Shown piece by piece: positions 45,975 to 55,772 of a stretch of 64,000 bases of DNA (the first letter of the stretch is position 1; every line of letters begins with the position of its first letter). The notes under the pieces were generated by a model. The model ran no database searches and was not told the DNA's origin. It worked only from the letters and a program-made list of their open reading frames with translations. Source of the DNA: UBA5486 sp036744795 (GTDB taxonomy: Bacteria > Bacillota > UBA4882 > UBA10575); assembly GCA_036744795.1 (NCBI GenBank), contig DAIOHK010000011.1:3976-67975 (forward strand), given 5' to 3'. Both the position numbers and the translations under genes were made by a program.

Positions 45975-46222
45975 TATTTATCTCCTTCCTATCAAAATAT
46001 AAATTTTTATTGACTATAAACAGATTGAGTGAATTACAAAATTTCCTTAAGGTGATTAATTGACATAAAAATTATAACATATTTATTAACGTCTTACGAG
46101 TTAGATCCGCAGGTATATACTGGAACCATTCTCGTAGCAAGATACTCGTTTCTCAAATTGAAGAAGACCTTAAAGCTGGAAAAGCCAAAGGTTATTTTTA
46201 TGTATAATTAGCTCAAATAAAA
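45975..46222. other. Intergenic region, possible coding relic
   Basis: No intact gene. A frame from about 46091 to a stop at 46205-46207 reads ...GIYWNHSRSKILVSQIEED... without a start codon, so it may be a gene remnant or chance. Confidence 0.25.
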
Positions 46223-46257
46223 AACCGTGAATAGAAAGTATCCTCTCCATCACGGTT
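46223..46257 (-). terminator. Terminator after the HD-GYP gene
   Basis: AACCGTGA and TCACGGTT pair around an 18-base loop; minus strand continues TTTTTATTTG. About 25 bases after the stop at 46283. Confidence 0.7.
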
Positions 46258-46282
46258 ATAAAAGTACTAACGCTATTAAATT

Positions 46283-47392
46283 TTAAGTACCTTCCAGCTG
46301 TTCAAGGATTTCTCTGTGCCTATCTGCTGGTAATGTCTGTTTAATATATAGCACATGATTAGATTTATCACCTAAATTAACCCGGATTGTTTCTTCTAAC
46401 AGCCTCTTTTCCCGGTCAAAATAAATCTGAATTACTGGCCTAAATGGCCGGTTTTTTGTTACCTTAATAACCTTTCCAATCTCTCCTGTATTTAGTTCTA
46501 CCATCGAGCCAATGGGATAAATAGCCATTACAGAAACAAAGGCCTTTAAAAGATCTGGATCGTATTTTTCTTGATCCAACATGATCATTTCTAAAGCTTC
46601 CCGGGGGGTTAATTTATCCCGGTAAGAGCGTTGAGAAATACAGGCATCATATACATCAGCAATCGCAATGATTCTGGCTTTAAAATTAATATCGCTTCCT
46701 TTTAACCCCTTAGGATAGCCAGAACCATCATATCTTTCATGATGTTCACCTGCAACTTTTTGTACATCTTTTGGCATGTTTTCAAGAAACTTTTCCCCAT
46801 ATAAAGGATGATTCTTCACCTCATTGTATTCAGAAGAAGTTAGTGGGCCAGATTTATCCCATGTATTTACTGGAATCTTCAGCATTCCGATATCATGTAA
46901 TAAAGCAGCTTCTCCTAGGAGGTTTAGTTCATCTTTTGAATATTCCAAAGCTTCCCCGATCATAAGTGCTAATATTGTAACATTTACAGAATGCGAAAAT
47001 AGATAGTTATCAAAATTTTTTAGATGGGTTAAATTAAGTAATAAACTGGAGTTTAATTCCACTTGTTCTAATAATTCACCAACTACTCCCCTTATTACTT
47101 GTTCCTCATGAGCATACTCTCCATAGTTAGTGATTATATCCTCAACAACTTCTATTGCTCTCTGGTGACTTTTCACCATAATTGGAACCAGAATCTCTTC
47201 ATCTTTCTCCTCTGAGCTTTTTTGTCCCTCGGTGATTAAAACTTCTTCTATATTAAACGAAGTGATCCGTCTAATCATTTCCACAGTAAGAGCCGTATTT
47301 TCTGAAAGAAGAATCACCCCAGTTCCGGGGATCAGGACATCCTGAGCTAGCATCATCCCTGGAACAAGATTTTTAACTTTAATCAATTTCAC
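46283..47392 (-). CDS. HD-GYP domain c-di-GMP phosphodiesterase
   Basis: 369 residues. HD motif in EAALLHDIGMLKIP and the GYP motif in ERYDGSGYPKGLKG, with ARIIAIADVYDA following; a typical HD-GYP domain at about 120-300. The N-terminal 100 residues form a DUF3391-like part, and the C-terminus is a short beta-rich extension. Hydrolyses cyclic di-GMP in characterised members. Thirteen bases separate it from the CheX-like gene, so they are likely co-transcribed. Confidence 0.88.
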   Translation of the reverse strand: MKLIKVKNLVPGMMLAQDVLIPGTGVILLSENTALTVEMIRRITSFNIEEVLITEGQKSSEEKDEEILVPIMVKSHQRAIEVVEDIITNYGEYAHEEQVIRGVVGELLEQVELNSSLLLNLTHLKNFDNYLFSHSVNVTILALMIGEALEYSKDELNLLGEAALLHDIGMLKIPVNTWDKSGPLTSSEYNEVKNHPLYGEKFLENMPKDVQKVAGEHHERYDGSGYPKGLKGSDINFKARIIAIADVYDACISQRSYRDKLTPREALEMIMLDQEKYDPDLLKAFVSVMAIYPIGSMVELNTGEIGKVIKVTKNRPFRPVIQIYFDREKRLLEETIRVNLGDKSNHVLYIKQTLPADRHREILEQLEGT

Positions 47393-47405
47393 CGAGTGTT
47401 CCCCC

Positions 47406-47876
47406 CTATTTTACTCTCTCCCGCAATGCAACATTTAATTTTAATTCTCCAAAACCAGTCTGCAAAGGAATAACTAAAAAATTCATATCTTTAGTGGAAA
47501 CAATAACATCTCTCCCCATAAACAAGGCAGGAGGTGTTAAGCTACAAATATATCCATTATCACCTAAAGTTGTTACAGCATTACCAATCACCATATTTCC
47601 TAATTCTCCAATCGCACTTTTTGCCAGTTCATCAAATGATTCCGTAGGAAGTTCCATCAACATCTTAGAGGCCAAAGCAAAAGCTGTTTCTTCAGAAAGA
47701 AACAAAATTATTTGGCCGATTAAATCTCCAGTAACCCCAATCACTACATTAACCTCGCCTCCCTTAATTGGCGAAACATTTACCCCTAATTCTCCTTTGA
47801 CCACTTCATTAATTCCTAGGCTTTTAAGTACATCATACGCTGCCCCGATAAAAGGATTAACAAATTCAGCCTTCAC
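47406..47876 (-). CDS. CheX-like chemotaxis phosphatase
   Basis: 156 residues. The catalytic pair of the CheC/CheX/FliY family is visible in SAIGELGNMVIGNAV (E..N). Dephosphorylates response-regulator receivers. Precedes the HD-GYP gene in the same direction; no receiver gene is adjacent. Confidence 0.85.
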   Translation of the reverse strand: MKAEFVNPFIGAAYDVLKSLGINEVVKGELGVNVSPIKGGEVNVVIGVTGDLIGQIILFLSEETAFALASKMLMELPTESFDELAKSAIGELGNMVIGNAVTTLGDNGYICSLTPPALFMGRDVIVSTKDMNFLVIPLQTGFGELKLNVALRERVK

Positions 47877-48047
47877 AAAAAGTCCTCCTTTTTGTATACA
47901 ACTAGTACATTATTTCTAACAGAAGATTAAGTACCATTAGTAAAATATTTACTACTCTTGTTTATCTGTACTTTTCCTCAATTGTTTATTTCCCTTTATA
48001 TTCTGTACTATTCTGGTAAAACCTTTTTTAGATCTAAAAAATAAAAA

Positions 48048-48069
48048 TCCTCCCTATTTTTGGGGAGGA
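48048..48069 (-). terminator. Terminator after the L,D-transpeptidase gene
   Basis: TCCTCCC and GGGAGGA stem; minus strand continues TTTTTATTTTTTAG. Confidence 0.8.
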
Positions 48070-48094
48070 GAATACAAACTTTATTCTTTATTTT

Positions 48095-49024
48095 TTATTC
48101 CTCAATTAACAGTCCCATTGCTACATATTCTTTCCAACCAATCTGACCAGTTACTGTTAAATCATTCTCTTTTTGGTATTTTATTACCGCTTGTTCAGTT
48201 CCATAGCCAAAAATACCATCTGTATTCGATTCATATAAACCTAATTGCTTAAGACGTTTCTGGAGAAACATCACATCTGAACCCTTTTCTCCTCTTACCA
48301 GTCTCCTTTTACCAATAAATGGATCGCCAATTATATGGACCGGGGTTCCCACTTTCACCCACTGATATAATTTTTCCACATCCCGATTGAACATCCGGAC
48401 ACAACCATGGCTTTCCAGTCTTCCAATCGACCATGGTTTATTTGTCCCATGAACCCCATAAATACCAAAGGGAACACTCAAACCTAACCACCTAGTTCCA
48501 AAACCTCCGCTCCATACTCCCTTACTAATTATCTTCCAATCACCTACTGGAGTAGGAGTTTCGAGTTTCCCAATCGCCACTGGGAAAGTAGCAAATGGCT
48601 GTTTATCCACTAAAACAGTAAGCTGACGATACTTGGTATCAATAATGATATGGAGATCTCCAGGTGGAGGTGTTGTAGATACCGTAGTTGCCATCACTTG
48701 CCCAAGAAATTGCCAAGTATTAGCATCAACCCTACCGGTAATCGGCAAATAGTTCCTTTTTTGAAAGTGCTTAATCGCTTCTACTGTAGGGAAATCATAA
48801 ATCCCCGACAATTCAGTAGTATAAAGATTTTCTTTCTTTAAAAAACTTTGAAGTTCTAGAATGTCTTCCCCCACTGCACCCAGTGCAATCTCAGTTTCCA
48901 AGGGGCAAGCACAATTGTTAATTATCGCCCAACAAGAAACATTTGCTGATAAAATCAAACTTACAAAAATAATTCGATACCATAAATATTTCCTGGATGT
49001 AATCCCCATCTTTCTCCTATACAT
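48095..49024 (-). CDS. L,D-transpeptidase (YkuD) with two peptidoglycan-binding domains
   Basis: 309 residues. N-terminal membrane or signal segment, a PG_binding_1 domain (about 50-110), YkuD catalytic domain (about 125-245) with HGTNKPWSIGRLESHGCVRM carrying the His and Cys, then a second PG_binding_1 domain (about 255-305). Makes 3-3 crosslinks or attaches proteins to peptidoglycan. The start is preceded by GGAGG. Confidence 0.92.
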   Translation of the reverse strand: MYRRKMGITSRKYLWYRIIFVSLILSANVSCWAIINNCACPLETEIALGAVGEDILELQSFLKKENLYTTELSGIYDFPTVEAIKHFQKRNYLPITGRVDANTWQFLGQVMATTVSTTPPPGDLHIIIDTKYRQLTVLVDKQPFATFPVAIGKLETPTPVGDWKIISKGVWSGGFGTRWLGLSVPFGIYGVHGTNKPWSIGRLESHGCVRMFNRDVEKLYQWVKVGTPVHIIGDPFIGKRRLVRGEKGSDVMFLQKRLKQLGLYESNTDGIFGYGTEQAVIKYQKENDLTVTGQIGWKEYVAMGLLIEE

Positions 49025-49080
49025 GCCTGTTCTCCTCCTAATATAACCTGTAACCTACTTAGAAAATAGCCCTAGCCCTA

Positions 49081-49334
49081 GTTGATTCATCTGGACTTGA
49101 TTGCATCACTTCGTGATAATTGTGAAACCAGCATGAACAACTTGTTGATTCATCTGGTCTTGATTACATCCTAAAGGACAGTTGGTCGACTTACCCGCCT
49201 TTGATCTTAATCACTTAGTGATATTTAGGAAGCCGGTGTAAGCGACTCAAACCAGCATGAACAACAAGGCGTCTCTGGAGCTTGTCGACTCACTCGGCTT
49301 TGATTTTGTTAAGGTAGCCAGCGTGAGCGACTAC
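49081..49334. repeat. Cluster of degenerate short repeats
   Basis: Noncoding. GTTGATTCATCTGG-CTTGATT occurs at 49081 and 49144; AACCAGCATGAACAAC at 49126 and 49250; GTCGACTxACxCGxCTTTGAT at 49185 and 49284; ATCACTTcGTGAT-type palindromes near 49105 and 49209; GTAGCCAGCG...GCGACTAC at 49314. The order is shuffled rather than a simple tandem array. Confidence 0.65.
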
Positions 49335-49409
49335 TTAAGATATTCCTAGTATGCCACAGACCAAAGCAAGCTTATTAGAAGAAGGGGCTTCTAGTTTATA
49401 GGAATTTTT

Positions 49410-50552
49410 TCACATAAAAGCTTCTACTTTCCTTACCCGTTTTCTGCGGAAAAATAGATATGACAATATTAATCCGTACCCTAGCACCTTACTTAATAAT
49501 GTAATTGCAAAACCAATATAAGGTAACCATTCCATAAAAGCTAAGATAAAACCTCCGGATATAAAGAGAAAAACCGGGTGCACTTTTTTATTTTTCCACA
49601 ATAGCCGATATAGTAATCTTCCCATTAATAAATAACTAGGAAGCTCTCCATAAAGTAATAAAATTATAAAAACTATTAATAAACATATTCCAAGCGGAAG
49701 ACCAATTAAAAGTGCAGAGAAAAATATTGAAAGTAATGGTAATAAAAATACTCCTCCCATTCCTAGAAAAATCACGCGTCTCCAAGGGAAAAAAGATAAT
49801 TCGGTTATCTCCATCCAACCACGAGGAGAGATTAAAAGCCAGATCACACCGAAAAATAATCCACCTAAAAACCAAAGACCTTTTAATACCGGAAGACCTG
49901 TAGAAGAAGCAAGCTGGTATTCACTTATTCTTCCTCCTACCTGGGTCCCAGATTCAATAATTGGTTTAGTGCCTGCAGGATAATGGAAATTGCCACCAAT
50001 AAAAGCATTCTCAGCAATAAATACTTTGTTTGCTCGGATTTTCAAGTCTTCTCCAACTTTTCCTGTCAAATTAAATATATTGCCATTAACTATGGCTGAT
50101 TCCCTTATTTCCCCGGAAATATTAGCCATATTATACCAACCCCACAAAGCAGAAACTTTAGCCTCAGGTTCAATTAAAAGTTCAGTTCCGACTGCAGAAA
50201 TGTTCCCAGCAACCAAACCATTTATCCTGTTTACCATCGATAACAGCCGGAGATTTCCCCGGAGGCTCCCGGAAATTTCGGTTCTTCCCACCATTCCAAG
50301 TAAATCTCCATCAATTTGACCACTAACTGTTAATTCTTCAGCAAAAATAAGTAAATCACCTTTTATTCTCCCTTTAATCTCAACAGAACGGCCAATTACC
50401 CAAAGATCCCCTTCAATCTCTTCCCCCTCCCGGATTAAAACCTCGTTTTCTACAATATTATTCCAAGATGCCAGTACTGGAGTAGCTGACATCAATGTGA
50501 CCATAAAAAATATAATCATTGGTAAAATGATCTTAACTTTTTTCATCATCAT
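49410..50552 (-). CDS. Bactofilin-like membrane protein
   Basis: 380 residues. Signal peptide, then a right-handed beta-helix-like domain (about 35-215) built of short repeats such as GEEIEGDLWVIGRSVEIKG and GQIDGDLLGMVG, the pattern of polymer-forming bactofilin-type proteins. About four membrane helices follow in the C-terminal third. The signal peptide would put the helix outside the cytoplasmic membrane, unlike cytosolic bactofilins. Function unknown. Confidence 0.7.
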   Translation of the reverse strand: MMMKKVKIILPMIIFFMVTLMSATPVLASWNNIVENEVLIREGEEIEGDLWVIGRSVEIKGRIKGDLLIFAEELTVSGQIDGDLLGMVGRTEISGSLRGNLRLLSMVNRINGLVAGNISAVGTELLIEPEAKVSALWGWYNMANISGEIRESAIVNGNIFNLTGKVGEDLKIRANKVFIAENAFIGGNFHYPAGTKPIIESGTQVGGRISEYQLASSTGLPVLKGLWFLGGLFFGVIWLLISPRGWMEITELSFFPWRRVIFLGMGGVFLLPLLSIFFSALLIGLPLGICLLIVFIILLLYGELPSYLLMGRLLYRLLWKNKKVHPVFLFISGGFILAFMEWLPYIGFAITLLSKVLGYGLILSYLFFRRKRVRKVEAFM

Positions 50553-50576
50553 ACCTTCCTGCTTTATTAATCATTT

Positions 50577-50620
50577 GAAAAAATTGCATAATTACCTCGA
50601 GCAACATTTTAACCACAAAT
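50577..50620. repeat. Partial GCATAATT-family element (one end)
   Basis: AAAATTGCATAATTACCTCG followed by AACATTTTAACCACAAAT resembles the left side of copy B. Lies between the helicase and bactofilin-like genes. Confidence 0.5.
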
Positions 50621-50648
50621 AAAACTTTACTAAGAATTCTCTAGTCTT

Positions 50649-52964
50649 TTAAAGATTCACTTCCACCAGATCACGATCCATTTTGCTTATACAATTTTTT
50701 ATTTTTGCGGCAAGCATTGGATCTTCTTCCAGACAAGCTGCACGAATCTGCCTTAACAGATCGATCCCACGGCGAAAAGCAGAAACAATATCACCCTCTT
50801 GTAGGTCAGTTGTATAATTAAGTAATTCAAAAAACTCACAACCCTGACTCCATCTATAAGCCAAAGGTGATAGACTTGGAAAAAACCTAACCTCGTATTC
50901 ATCTACTCCATAGCGGTAAATTAGTTCCTTAATAATATTTTTAATCGGTCTTTGAGCAAAAGGAAGTAGATTTTGGTTCGGGATCCGCTCCCCTTTACGC
51001 GGTTCATAATCTACAGCTACAATAATAGAATTTATTTGGTCCTCATCCCATTCATGAAAGAATCCGGAAAAGTAAAACTCGGTAATCAATAATTCCTGGG
51101 CATAGATCTGAGAGGCAAACTCACCTCTAGGCAATAAAACACCATCTCTAATATAATCCATCTCTTCTAAGATAGTAGTCTTTGCTTCTAAGTCTTCCTC
51201 AAATCTTCCGGCAACCTTCATCGAAGAGACTCTTTCCTCCAACCCCAGCTGTTCATGGTAAAGATTCTCATAAAACTCAATCCGCTTAGCGCACCGGGTT
51301 TGCTCCTCAGGAGTGCATTTCTTGGGATTACTTTCCGATAATGAATTTTTTAACTCCTGAATCTCCCTGGCCGTTGCCGCTTTAGTCCTTTTTCCTTTTA
51401 TAAATCTTAACCTTCGTTCCTTTTTCCGCAACCGTTTACTTGCCAGTGCTCGTGCTTGTGGACACGAGAGACTGCCCCAATCATCGCAAATTACATTCCT
51501 AATTTTACCAGACTCTGATTTTATCTTTGATAACCTCTGTTCCAAACGGATTTTATCATTTCGAGCCTGGAAAGTAGCAAAGTTTTGATTAAGAATTACA
51601 GAAATCTGTTGCCGATAGTGATTTTTAAAGAGATTTAATACTGAATTATAACTAAGATTAAACCTACTGATTAACTCCTCGATCTCATTTGCATTAGTAC
51701 TAGGAAAATCCTCAGGCCGATAACGTTCTAAATCAGCAAGGATATAAACAAAACCCTTCTCATCAATCCCCCGCCGGCCAGCTCGTCCGGCCATCTGAAA
51801 GTACTCCAGAGTAGACAAGGGACGAAATGATATTCCATCCCATTTTGTAGGAGCATCAAAACAAACACTCCGCACTGGATAATTAATACCAACAGCAAAG
51901 GTCTCGGTAGCGTACATCACTTTTACTAAGTTTTTTCCAAAAAGGGTCTCAATTAATTCCTTAAGTGCGGGCAAAAGGCCTGCATGATGAAAGGCAATCC
52001 CACGGAGGAATATCTTTTTTAGATGGTGGATTCTTTGCCAGTTTTCCAGATTATACTTAGCAATCACCCGATTGGTAATCTCTTCAACTTCATCCTTTTC
52101 CTGTTCATTTAAGAAGTTGAATCTTTCACTTAGTTCCCAGGCTTTTACCTCACATTGTTGGCGGCTGAAAACAAAGTAAAGACAGGGTAAACCATCCTGT
52201 TTAGCAACATTACGAACTAAATCTAAGTGGGTACAGAACTTTTTCCGTCTGTACCTGGAAGAAGAAATCTCTTTCTCTTCCTTTTTCTTTTTTTCCCAAG
52301 CTTTACTCAACTTTTTTAGATTAGTCGCTCCAGTTAAAGGATTAAAGACATAGTGTTCTAAGGGGACTACCCGATCCGTTTTTCTTACCACCTTTACTTG
52401 GTGGTCTTTAATCTCCTCAATCCATTCCGCCAATTCCCAAGCATTAGGTATAGTAGCAGAAAGTCCTAATAAACGGAGGCCTGGAGGCATAAAAATAATC
52501 GACTCTTCCCAGACCGTACCACGGCTCTCATCAGCTAGGTAATGAATTTCATCAAAGATCACATGAGAATAACCATTTAAACGGTTTTTTTCTTGTTGAA
52601 GAATATTCCGGAAAATCTCTGTTGTCATAATCGTTACATCTGCTTCTGAATTAATAACCACATCACCAGTGATAATCCCCACTTTTTCCTCTCCATACCA
52701 TTCCTTAAATTCCTTATATTTCTGATTGGATAGGGCTTTAATCGGAGCAGTATAAATAATCCTGTTCCCCTCATTAATCGCATGTGCAATTAAATAATCT
52801 GCAACTAAGGTTTTACCAACCCCAGTAGGAGCAGAGACTAAAACAGAGTAACCATCTAACAGATACTCAATTGCTTCTCTTTGAAAATCATCCAGAACAT
52901 AATTTCTAAAGGTTAACCCAATATTCTCCTGCATATAATTGTTCTCCTCAATTCTATTCCTCAA
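50649..52964 (-). CDS. Ski2/Mtr4-like DEAD/DEAH-box RNA helicase
   Basis: 771 residues. Walker A SAPTGVGKTLVADY near residue 40, DEIH in VIFDEIHYLADE, motif III SATIPN, the arginine-finger motif QMAGRAGRRG and a C-terminal DSHCT-like region. Cysteine-rich segments (CDDWGSLSC and CTPEEQTRC) in the middle may bind metal. Unwinds RNA in the Ski2/HelY family. Follows the GNAT gene. Confidence 0.88.
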   Translation of the reverse strand: MRNRIEENNYMQENIGLTFRNYVLDDFQREAIEYLLDGYSVLVSAPTGVGKTLVADYLIAHAINEGNRIIYTAPIKALSNQKYKEFKEWYGEEKVGIITGDVVINSEADVTIMTTEIFRNILQQEKNRLNGYSHVIFDEIHYLADESRGTVWEESIIFMPPGLRLLGLSATIPNAWELAEWIEEIKDHQVKVVRKTDRVVPLEHYVFNPLTGATNLKKLSKAWEKKKKEEKEISSSRYRRKKFCTHLDLVRNVAKQDGLPCLYFVFSRQQCEVKAWELSERFNFLNEQEKDEVEEITNRVIAKYNLENWQRIHHLKKIFLRGIAFHHAGLLPALKELIETLFGKNLVKVMYATETFAVGINYPVRSVCFDAPTKWDGISFRPLSTLEYFQMAGRAGRRGIDEKGFVYILADLERYRPEDFPSTNANEIEELISRFNLSYNSVLNLFKNHYRQQISVILNQNFATFQARNDKIRLEQRLSKIKSESGKIRNVICDDWGSLSCPQARALASKRLRKKERRLRFIKGKRTKAATAREIQELKNSLSESNPKKCTPEEQTRCAKRIEFYENLYHEQLGLEERVSSMKVAGRFEEDLEAKTTILEEMDYIRDGVLLPRGEFASQIYAQELLITEFYFSGFFHEWDEDQINSIIVAVDYEPRKGERIPNQNLLPFAQRPIKNIIKELIYRYGVDEYEVRFFPSLSPLAYRWSQGCEFFELLNYTTDLQEGDIVSAFRRGIDLLRQIRAACLEEDPMLAAKIKNCISKMDRDLVEVNL

Positions 52965-52995
52965 GCTGACTCTAAACTATCTTCCCAAGATTAAT

Positions 52996-53460
52996 TTAAC
53001 CGTTATTGGTTTCTATAATAAAAGCGTTCTCATCACAATTAGGAAATTTAGGACAATTGATACATTCTTTCCACACCTTTGTAGATAATGTTTCCTTTGA
53101 TATCTCACGGAATCCACAATTTGCAAAGAATTTCTTCTGGTAGGTAAGAACAAAAACTCGCGGTATCCCCAAGTGCCTTGCTTCCTCAATCAGTTTACCC
53201 ACTATTGCCCGGCCAATCCCTTTTCTCATAGCCTCTTCCACAATAGCCAGAGCTCGAATCTCAGCTAAATCGTCCCAGATAATATGTAAACCACCAGTAC
53301 CTAAAAAAACGCCATCAAACTCAGCTACCATAAATTCCCGGAGGCATTCGTAAAGTAGACTCCTAGACCGGGGAAGCATCAATCCTTTCTCAGCATACTT
53401 ATTGATTAAAGCGTGAATATTTTCCACATCCGATACTCTAGCTTTCCGGAGGGTTATCAT
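52996..53460 (-). CDS. GNAT N-acetyltransferase, ArgA-like
   Basis: 154 residues from MITLRKARVSD (53458-53460), the usual opening of this family; an upstream ATG gives an unsupported 17-residue extension. The acetyl-CoA loop is in VEEAMRKGIGRAIVGKL. The C-terminal CINCPKFPNCDE cysteines occur in short N-acetylglutamate synthase-like proteins. Substrate amino acid is unproven. Weak ribosome site. Confidence 0.75.
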   Translation of the reverse strand: MITLRKARVSDVENIHALINKYAEKGLMLPRSRSLLYECLREFMVAEFDGVFLGTGGLHIIWDDLAEIRALAIVEEAMRKGIGRAIVGKLIEEARHLGIPRVFVLTYQKKFFANCGFREISKETLSTKVWKECINCPKFPNCDENAFIIETNNG

Positions 53461-53584
53461 TATTTCAAGGGCACATCCTTTCAAAGCGATATGCTTGTTT
53501 ATATTCGGCATAATAATGATTAATCCCTTTTTAAGTTAACTGATGTTTACAGAAAAAGCAGTCTCGGTACTCTTCATAAAAAAT

Positions 53585-53741
53585 AAGAGGCTGCCCCAGC
53601 TAATGGGAACAACCTCTTACTATTAGGGATTTTTGCGTTGTCATTGATATTTTCTGTCCCTGCACAATATATTGATAGCCTAATACAAGCCCAACACTAT
53701 ATATTGTATTGGGACCTTTTAAAAAGGACACAACGCAAAAA
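53585..53741. repeat. Structured intergenic region after hydA
   Basis: AAGAGG...CCTCTT hairpin at 53585-53618, followed by a long-range inverted repeat TTTTTGCGTTGTC (53630-53642) with GACACAACGCAAAAA (53727-53741). An inner CAATATAT/ATATATTG pair resembles the core of repeat copies A and B. It may terminate the hydrogenase transcript or be another small mobile element. Confidence 0.5.
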
Positions 53742-53757
53742 GCTTTATTAACAATGC

Positions 53758-55770
53758 CTATTTCAGTTTTTTCAATACCTTTTCATTAAAGACAGCATCC
53801 ACTTTTTCCGGAGTAACCCCGCTGATTACTTCACCATTCACCTTAATCGCCGGGCCTTGTTCACAACACTCCAGACAAAAAGTAGCATGCAGATTAATCC
53901 GGTCCTTAACCTCTGCATCCTCCGCTTTTTCCATGAATTGTTTTAGCGTATCATATGAACCTTTAAGATAACAGCAGGTTCCAACACAAACCGCGACATC
54001 CACCTTATCTGCTTCTTTACTGGTTAGCAGCTGGATATCCTCCCCAATGATCCGTCCCCGGTTAGAATAAGAGGTATGCAGACTTTCGTGAGCAGTTTCA
54101 CTATTTGGTTTCTCCAGCCATTTCTCATAAAACCGGGTTACTACCGGGTTATCCTGAGATTTCCTGAGCTGTGACAGTTTGTCGGCATTATATATACCTT
54201 TAGCCCGTTTCTTTTTATCCTCCATATTTACAGAAATAGGTTGCCCGGCTCCCCCTATACACCCACCAGGGCAGGCCATTACCTCAATAATATGATATTG
54301 TGCTTTCCCTTCTTTAATATCTTTTAGCAGTTTCTTAGCATTTCCAAGTCCATGAACTACTGCCACTTTAATCTCATTTCCCTGGATCTCTACTGTTGCC
54401 TCTTTTAGACTGTCAAAACCCCGAACCTCTTCAAAATTAATCTGCTCGATCGGTTCTCCAGTAACAAACTCATGAGCAGCCCGGAGGACTGCTTCCGCTA
54501 CCCCACCTGTGGCCCCGAAGATTACACCGGCACCACTGGTAAATCCAAACGGCGTATCAAAAGACTCTATATCAAGAGCATCAAAGACCAATCCGGCCTC
54601 GCGAATCATCCTGGCCAGTTCCTGAGTGGTAAGCACCAAATCTACATCTTTTACTCCGTCTGTAGCGAATTTAGGCTGATTTGCCTCGTATTTCTTAGCA
54701 GTACAGGGCATAATCGAAACCACATAAATATCTTCCGGCTTTTTACCGAGTTCTGTAGCCCAATGCTTTTTAATTAAAGAACCAAACATTTGCTGCGGCG
54801 AACGGCAGGAAGAAAGGTTTTTCAAGAAATCGGACTCATTATGCTCGGCATATTTCACCCAAGCCGGACAACATGAGGTAAACTGCGGCAGATTTTCTCC
54901 CTTCTTAAGCCGGCTAATAAACTCATTAGTCTCTTCGATTACTGTTAAATCAGCAGATATACAAGTATCAAACACCTTGTCAAAACCCAATCTTTTTAAA
55001 GCTGAGACTACTTTACCGGTGACAATCTCCCCGGCAGGCAAGCCAAACTCTTCACCCAATGCCACCCGGACCGCTGGAGCCACCTGAACTACCACTAATT
55101 TACCAGGATCATTGATTGCTGCCCAAGCCTGATCTGTCTGATCTTTTACTACTAAGGCACCGGTTGGGCAGACTGCACTACACTGACCACAGTTTACGCA
55201 TTCGACATCAGAAAGTTTCTTGTTAAAAGCTGGTCCAACTATAACTTTAGAACCGCGGCCAATAAAATCTAAAATACCGATCCCTTGAACTTCCGAGCAC
55301 ATTCTCACGCAATCCCCGCACAAAATACATTTATTAGGATCACGGACAATCGAAGGACTGGAAGTATCCAAAGGTAGTTTAATATCGCGTTCTCCAAACC
55401 GGATTTTTTTCACACCAAATCTATTTGCCAGTTCTTGGAGTTTACAACTTCCGTTTTTATCACAGGTTGTACACTCCCTGTCATGATTCGCCAGTAATAA
55501 TTCTAATACCGTCCTCCTGACTCTTTGTACCCGTGGACTATTAGTGTAAATCTTCATCCCGGGGGTTGGCGGAGTGGAACAGGATGCCATAATCCCCCGC
55601 CCCTCAAGCTCCACTACACACATCCGGCAAGCTCCATACAGACTTAGTTCTGAATGATAACATAAAGTTGGAATTTCAATCCCAATCTTCCTGGTTAATT
55701 CTAAAATGCTTTTCTCACCATTCAACTCAACAACTTGGTTATCTATAATTACAGAATTTTTAAGTTCCAT
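53758..55770 (-). CDS. hydA: [FeFe] hydrogenase catalytic subunit (HydA/HndD)
   Basis: 670 residues. N-terminal [2Fe-2S] domain (CYHSELSLYGACRMC), the HxxxCxxC-type cluster (HDRECTTCDKNGSC), two [4Fe-4S] clusters (CILCGDC and CVNCGQC), then the H-cluster with L1 TSCCPAW near 299, L2 MPCTAKK near 356 and L3 MACPGGC near 499. A C-terminal thioredoxin-like [2Fe-2S] domain (about 590-665, CVGTCC and CLECC) extends it beyond the shortest relatives. With HydB and HydC it forms an NAD- and ferredoxin-linked, probably confurcating, complex. Maturation genes are not in the window. Confidence 0.95.
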   Translation of the reverse strand: MELKNSVIIDNQVVELNGEKSILELTRKIGIEIPTLCYHSELSLYGACRMCVVELEGRGIMASCSTPPTPGMKIYTNSPRVQRVRRTVLELLLANHDRECTTCDKNGSCKLQELANRFGVKKIRFGERDIKLPLDTSSPSIVRDPNKCILCGDCVRMCSEVQGIGILDFIGRGSKVIVGPAFNKKLSDVECVNCGQCSAVCPTGALVVKDQTDQAWAAINDPGKLVVVQVAPAVRVALGEEFGLPAGEIVTGKVVSALKRLGFDKVFDTCISADLTVIEETNEFISRLKKGENLPQFTSCCPAWVKYAEHNESDFLKNLSSCRSPQQMFGSLIKKHWATELGKKPEDIYVVSIMPCTAKKYEANQPKFATDGVKDVDLVLTTQELARMIREAGLVFDALDIESFDTPFGFTSGAGVIFGATGGVAEAVLRAAHEFVTGEPIEQINFEEVRGFDSLKEATVEIQGNEIKVAVVHGLGNAKKLLKDIKEGKAQYHIIEVMACPGGCIGGAGQPISVNMEDKKKRAKGIYNADKLSQLRKSQDNPVVTRFYEKWLEKPNSETAHESLHTSYSNRGRIIGEDIQLLTSKEADKVDVAVCVGTCCYLKGSYDTLKQFMEKAEDAEVKDRINLHATFCLECCEQGPAIKVNGEVISGVTPEKVDAVFNEKVLKKLK

Positions 55771-55772
55771 TC

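Noticed and set aside
46091..46207. Small gene GIYWNHSRSKILVSQIEED...
   Set aside because: No start codon or ribosome site; at most a relic.
49081..49334. CRISPR array
   Set aside because: Repeat units vary in length, order and spacing; no regular spacers and no cas genes.
54472..54777. Plus-strand gene inside hydA
   Set aside because: Antisense to a highly conserved hydrogenase region and without family features; a shadow frame.
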